Shown piece after piece: positions 61,229 to 64,000 of a stretch of DNA of 64,000 nucleotides. Origin of the DNA: Betaproteobacteria bacterium. Its GTDB lineage: Bacteria > Pseudomonadota > Gammaproteobacteria > Burkholderiales > SG8-39. The stretch's first letter is position 1; every line of letters starts with the position of its first letter. A program made the position numbers and the translations under genes. The DNA lies in the NCBI GenBank assembly GCA_022340285.1, contig JAJDOG010000084.1, positions 1-64,000 on the forward strand, read 5' to 3'. Under the pieces are notes generated by a model, which saw only the letters and a program-made list of their open reading frames with translations, was not told where the DNA came from and did not search any database.

Positions 61229-62434
61229 ATGTTTCGTGTCTCACAGTTCATGCAGGAGCTCGTAGCGCCTACGCCGGTGGGCCCGAGGCGAAACCCGCCG
61301 GGTCCGGTCGTGATCTGGAACCTCATCCGGCGCTGCAACCTCACCTGCCAGCACTGCTACTCGGTATCGACGGACATCGACTTCCCGGGCGAGCTCTCGA
61401 CCGCGGAAGTGTTCGCCGTGATGGACGACCTCCGGCGCTTCCGCGTGCCCGTGCTCATCCTTTCCGGCGGCGAGCCCCTGATCCGGCCGGACATCTACGA
61501 CATCGCCCGGCGCGCGAAGGACATGGGGTTCTACACGGCGCTGTCGTCCAACGGGACGCTGATGGACGATGCGCACGTTGCCAGGATGAGCAAGATCGGC
61601 TTCGACTACGTCGGAATAAGCCTCGACGGCCGTCGCGAGACGCACGACCGGTTTCGTCGCAAGGAGGGCGCGTTCGACGCGTCGATCGCCGCACTGCGCC
61701 GCTGTCGGGAGGCAGGCATCAAGATCGGCGTCCGGTTCACGCTCACGGAGGGCAACCGGGACGACCTGCCGTGGCTCCTGGAGATGATCGAGACCGAACG
61801 GATCGACAAGTTCTACCTCTCTCATCTCAACTACTCCGGGCGCGGCAACATCAACCGCAAGCACGACGCCTACCTGGCGACCACCCGGCGCGCGATGGAT
61901 CTTCTCTTCGACACCGCCTGGGACTACCAGACGCGCGGCCTGCACAAGGAATTCGTCACCGGCAACAACGACGCCGACGGCGCTTACTTCCTGTTCTGGG
62001 TGCGCAAGAACGTGCCGCAGATGGAACGACACGTTCGTGCGAAGCTCGCGCAGTGGGGCGGCAACAGCTCAGGCGTGAATGTCGCGAACATCGACAACGT
62101 TGGGGATGTTCACCCGGACACCTACTGGTGGGACTACTCGCTCGGCAACGTGCGCGCCCGGCCGTTCTCGGAGATCTGGCAGGATCAGTCGGATCCGATC
62201 ATGGCGGGCCTCAAGGCGAGTCCGCGGCGCATCAAGGGCCGGTGCGGCGACTGCGCTTACTTCGACGTCTGCGGGGGCAACACCCGCACGCGTGCGCGCA
62301 GCCTGACGGGCGATCCGTGGGAAGAGGATCCGGGCTGCTATCTCGACGATGACGAGATCGGCGTGGCGGGTGAGCGCGAGCGCATCAAGGTGAGTCCGTA
62401 CACGCGGATCAAGGCCGCAACTCCTTCAGAATGA
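61229..62434 (+). CDS. nirJ: Heme d1 radical SAM enzyme NirJ
   Basis: 401 aa. The radical SAM cluster motif is CNLTCQHC (C36, C40, C43). LSGGEPLIRPDIYD and SSNGTLMDD follow, then a C-terminal SPASM-like cysteine set (RCGDCAYFDVCGGN and GCYLDDDE). NirJ installs the oxo groups of heme d1 by removing two propionates from didecarboxysiroheme. It overlaps nirN by 4 bp. Confidence 0.96.
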   Translation: MFRVSQFMQELVAPTPVGPRRNPPGPVVIWNLIRRCNLTCQHCYSVSTDIDFPGELSTAEVFAVMDDLRRFRVPVLILSGGEPLIRPDIYDIARRAKDMGFYTALSSNGTLMDDAHVARMSKIGFDYVGISLDGRRETHDRFRRKEGAFDASIAALRRCREAGIKIGVRFTLTEGNRDDLPWLLEMIETERIDKFYLSHLNYSGRGNINRKHDAYLATTRRAMDLLFDTAWDYQTRGLHKEFVTGNNDADGAYFLFWVRKNVPQMERHVRAKLAQWGGNSSGVNVANIDNVGDVHPDTYWWDYSLGNVRARPFSEIWQDQSDPIMAGLKASPRRIKGRCGDCAYFDVCGGNTRTRARSLTGDPWEEDPGCYLDDDEIGVAGERERIKVSPYTRIKAATPSE

Positions 62435-63999
62435 CGGCGCTGCAACCATTGAGAATTGCAATCGGTTGCGTGCTCGCCGTCGCCGCATGTTCCGCGCTGG
62501 GTGATGCCGGACAGCTCTTCCGCCAGCATTGCGCCGAATGCCATGGCGCGGACCGGTTCGGCGGCATTGGCCCGGCCCTGCTGCCCTCGAACCTCGAGCG
62601 GCTGCGCAAGCCGACCGCCGAGCAGGTCGTTGCGAAAGGCCGGCTAGCCACGCAGATGCCGGCCTTCGGGGACAAGCTGTCGGCCGATGACATCAGGGCG
62701 ATCGTCGGCTACATCTATACGGAGCCAGCCGAACCGCCGGTCTGGGGCCTCGAGCAGATTCGCGGGTCGCGCGTCGTGCACGCGGACGCCGCGGCGCTTC
62801 CGGCCAAACCCGCCTTTGCGGCCGACCCGCTGAACCTCTTCGTGGTCGTGGAGGCGGGCGATCACCACGTCACCGTCCTCGACGGCGACCGCTTCGAGCC
62901 GCTCGCGCGCTTTCCGAGCCGCTTTGCATTGCACGGCGGTCCCAAGTTCTCACCCGACGGGCGCTTCGTGTACTTCGCGTCGCGCGACGGTTGGATCTCG
63001 AAATACGACCTCTGGAACCTTCGCATGCTTGCCGAGGTGCGAGCCGGCCTCAACACGCGCAACGCCGCGGTTTCGGGCGACGGGCGCTATGTCCTGGTCG
63101 GCAACTATCTGCCCAACACGCTGGTGGTGCTCGACGCGCGCGATCTTGCCCCGGTGAAAGTCATCGACGTCAGCGACGAGCGCGGGCGGCGCTCGAGGGT
63201 CTCGGCGGTCTACACTGCGGCGCCGCGCAACTCGTTCGTCGTGGCGCTCAAGGACGTCCCGGAGATCTGGGAGCTGCGCTACGACGAGAACGCTCCGCCA
63301 GTGTTCGCTGGACTGGTTCACGACTATCGACTCGGCGAGGCGATCGGCGAGAAGGGCCAGTTCACGCCGCGTCGCTCACCGCTCGAGAACGTGCTGGACG
63401 ATTTCTTCTTCGACCAGTCATACGCCTACGTGATAGGCGCGAGCCGGGGAGCGGGCGGGCAGGGCGGTCACGGGCAGGTCGTGAACCTCGACGTGCGGCG
63501 CAAGATCAAGGACGTGCCATTGCCGGGGCTCCCGCATCTCGGATCGGGGATCAGCTGGGAGTGGAACGGGCATCGTGTGATGGCGACGCCCAATCTGCAG
63601 GAAGGGATCGTGAGCGTGATCGATACCCGGACCTGGCAGATCCTCAAGCAGATCCCGACCAACGGCCCGGGCTTCTTCATGCGCAGTCACGAGAACACGC
63701 CCTATGCGTGGGTGGACGCGATGATGAGCAAGGACCGGAAGGACACCCTGCAGATCATCGACAAGCGCACGCTCGAGATCGTCGGCTCCGTCACGCCGGA
63801 GCCGGGCAAGACGGCGGCGCACGTCGAGTTTTCGCGCGACGGCCGCTACGCGCTCGTGTCGGTGTGGGAGATGGACGGGGCGCTCGTCGTCTACGACGCC
63901 GCGACATTCAAGGAAGTGAAGCGCCTTCCGATGAAGCGCCCGGTCGGCAAGTACAACGTCTACAACAAGATCACGCGCTCCGAGGGCACCAGTCATTGA
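62431..63999 (+). CDS. nirN: NirN, dihydro-heme d1 dehydrogenase
   Basis: 522 aa, ending one base before the right edge. It has a signal peptide, possibly with a lipobox-like AVAAC (Cys20), a cytochrome c domain with CAECH (C34, C37, H38), and a d1-type propeller related to NirS, ending GKYNVYNKITRSEGTSH. NirN makes the last double bond of heme d1 and passes the cofactor to NirS. The two catalytic histidine motifs of NirS are not preserved as such, which separates it from a second nitrite reductase. It is the last gene of the visible nir operon. Confidence 0.93.
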   Translation: MTALQPLRIAIGCVLAVAACSALGDAGQLFRQHCAECHGADRFGGIGPALLPSNLERLRKPTAEQVVAKGRLATQMPAFGDKLSADDIRAIVGYIYTEPAEPPVWGLEQIRGSRVVHADAAALPAKPAFAADPLNLFVVVEAGDHHVTVLDGDRFEPLARFPSRFALHGGPKFSPDGRFVYFASRDGWISKYDLWNLRMLAEVRAGLNTRNAAVSGDGRYVLVGNYLPNTLVVLDARDLAPVKVIDVSDERGRRSRVSAVYTAAPRNSFVVALKDVPEIWELRYDENAPPVFAGLVHDYRLGEAIGEKGQFTPRRSPLENVLDDFFFDQSYAYVIGASRGAGGQGGHGQVVNLDVRRKIKDVPLPGLPHLGSGISWEWNGHRVMATPNLQEGIVSVIDTRTWQILKQIPTNGPGFFMRSHENTPYAWVDAMMSKDRKDTLQIIDKRTLEIVGSVTPEPGKTAAHVEFSRDGRYALVSVWEMDGALVVYDAATFKEVKRLPMKRPVGKYNVYNKITRSEGTSH

Positions 64000-64000
64000 A

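Noticed and set aside
62431-63999. Second nitrite reductase (NirS copy)
   Set aside because: It is shorter, follows nirJ, and lacks the NirS EYHPEPR and FLHDGGWD catalytic histidine motifs, as expected for NirN.

Overview
The window reads as chromosomal DNA of a GC-rich, denitrifying, aromatic-degrading betaproteobacterium of the Thauera/Azoarcus/Aromatoleum type. This rests on a Thauera-type benzoyl-CoA ring-opening cluster (dch-oah-had with korAB), a complete-looking nirS/heme d1 cluster with FNR-type boxes, and an operon that matches the anaerobic indole-3-acetate (auxin) degradation (iaa) genes known from Aromatoleum and Azoarcus. No rRNA, tRNA, phage, insertion sequence or CRISPR array was seen.

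Layout. 1-5660: end of an anaerobic benzoyl-CoA cluster (dch start, oah, had on minus; korA, korB and a ferritin-like gene on plus). 5835-9209: peroxiredoxin, YciI-like protein, a 3-hydroxyisobutyrate-dehydrogenase-type gene, a small ferredoxin-fold protein and an alpha/beta hydrolase. 9246-17434: a minus-strand operon of a fused indolepyruvate:ferredoxin oxidoreductase (IOR), FAD- and NAD-type 2-hydroxyacid dehydrogenases, an opine-dehydrogenase-like protein and a 3-hydroxyacyl-CoA dehydrogenase. 17563-25984: mixed housekeeping and small genes. 26516-46377: the iaa-like operon, from a GntR regulator to a second fused IOR. 46524-51080: a folE remnant, folE, a B12-type radical SAM gene, hsp20 and dusA. 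51575-52534: a small charged protein and a cupin. 52553-63999: nirE, nirI, nirS, nirC-F-DL-G-H-J-N.

How the genes fit together. Inferred from the published Aromatoleum pathway, the iaa operon would activate indoleacetate to its CoA thioester, hydroxylate the pyrrole ring with a molybdenum enzyme, open the lactam with an ATP-dependent hydantoinase-like pair, rearrange the dicarboxylic acyl-CoA with a B12 mutase, oxidise and decarboxylate it, and release acetyl-CoA by thiolysis, leaving 2-aminobenzoyl-CoA. The two IORs could feed arylpyruvates into the same route as arylacetyl-CoA. KorAB would supply reduced ferredoxin for benzoyl-CoA reduction, and NirS provides the nitrite-reducing step of denitrification.

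The most unusual non-coding feature is a family of 11 intergenic palindromic elements (10 two-armed, one half element, two long variants). Six lie inside or at the end of the iaa operon. Their arms change in sequence but keep pairing. The most unusual protein features are a B12 mutase whose CoA/substrate loop is rebuilt as six glycines, and an acyl-CoA dehydrogenase with glycine where many family members carry the catalytic glutamate.
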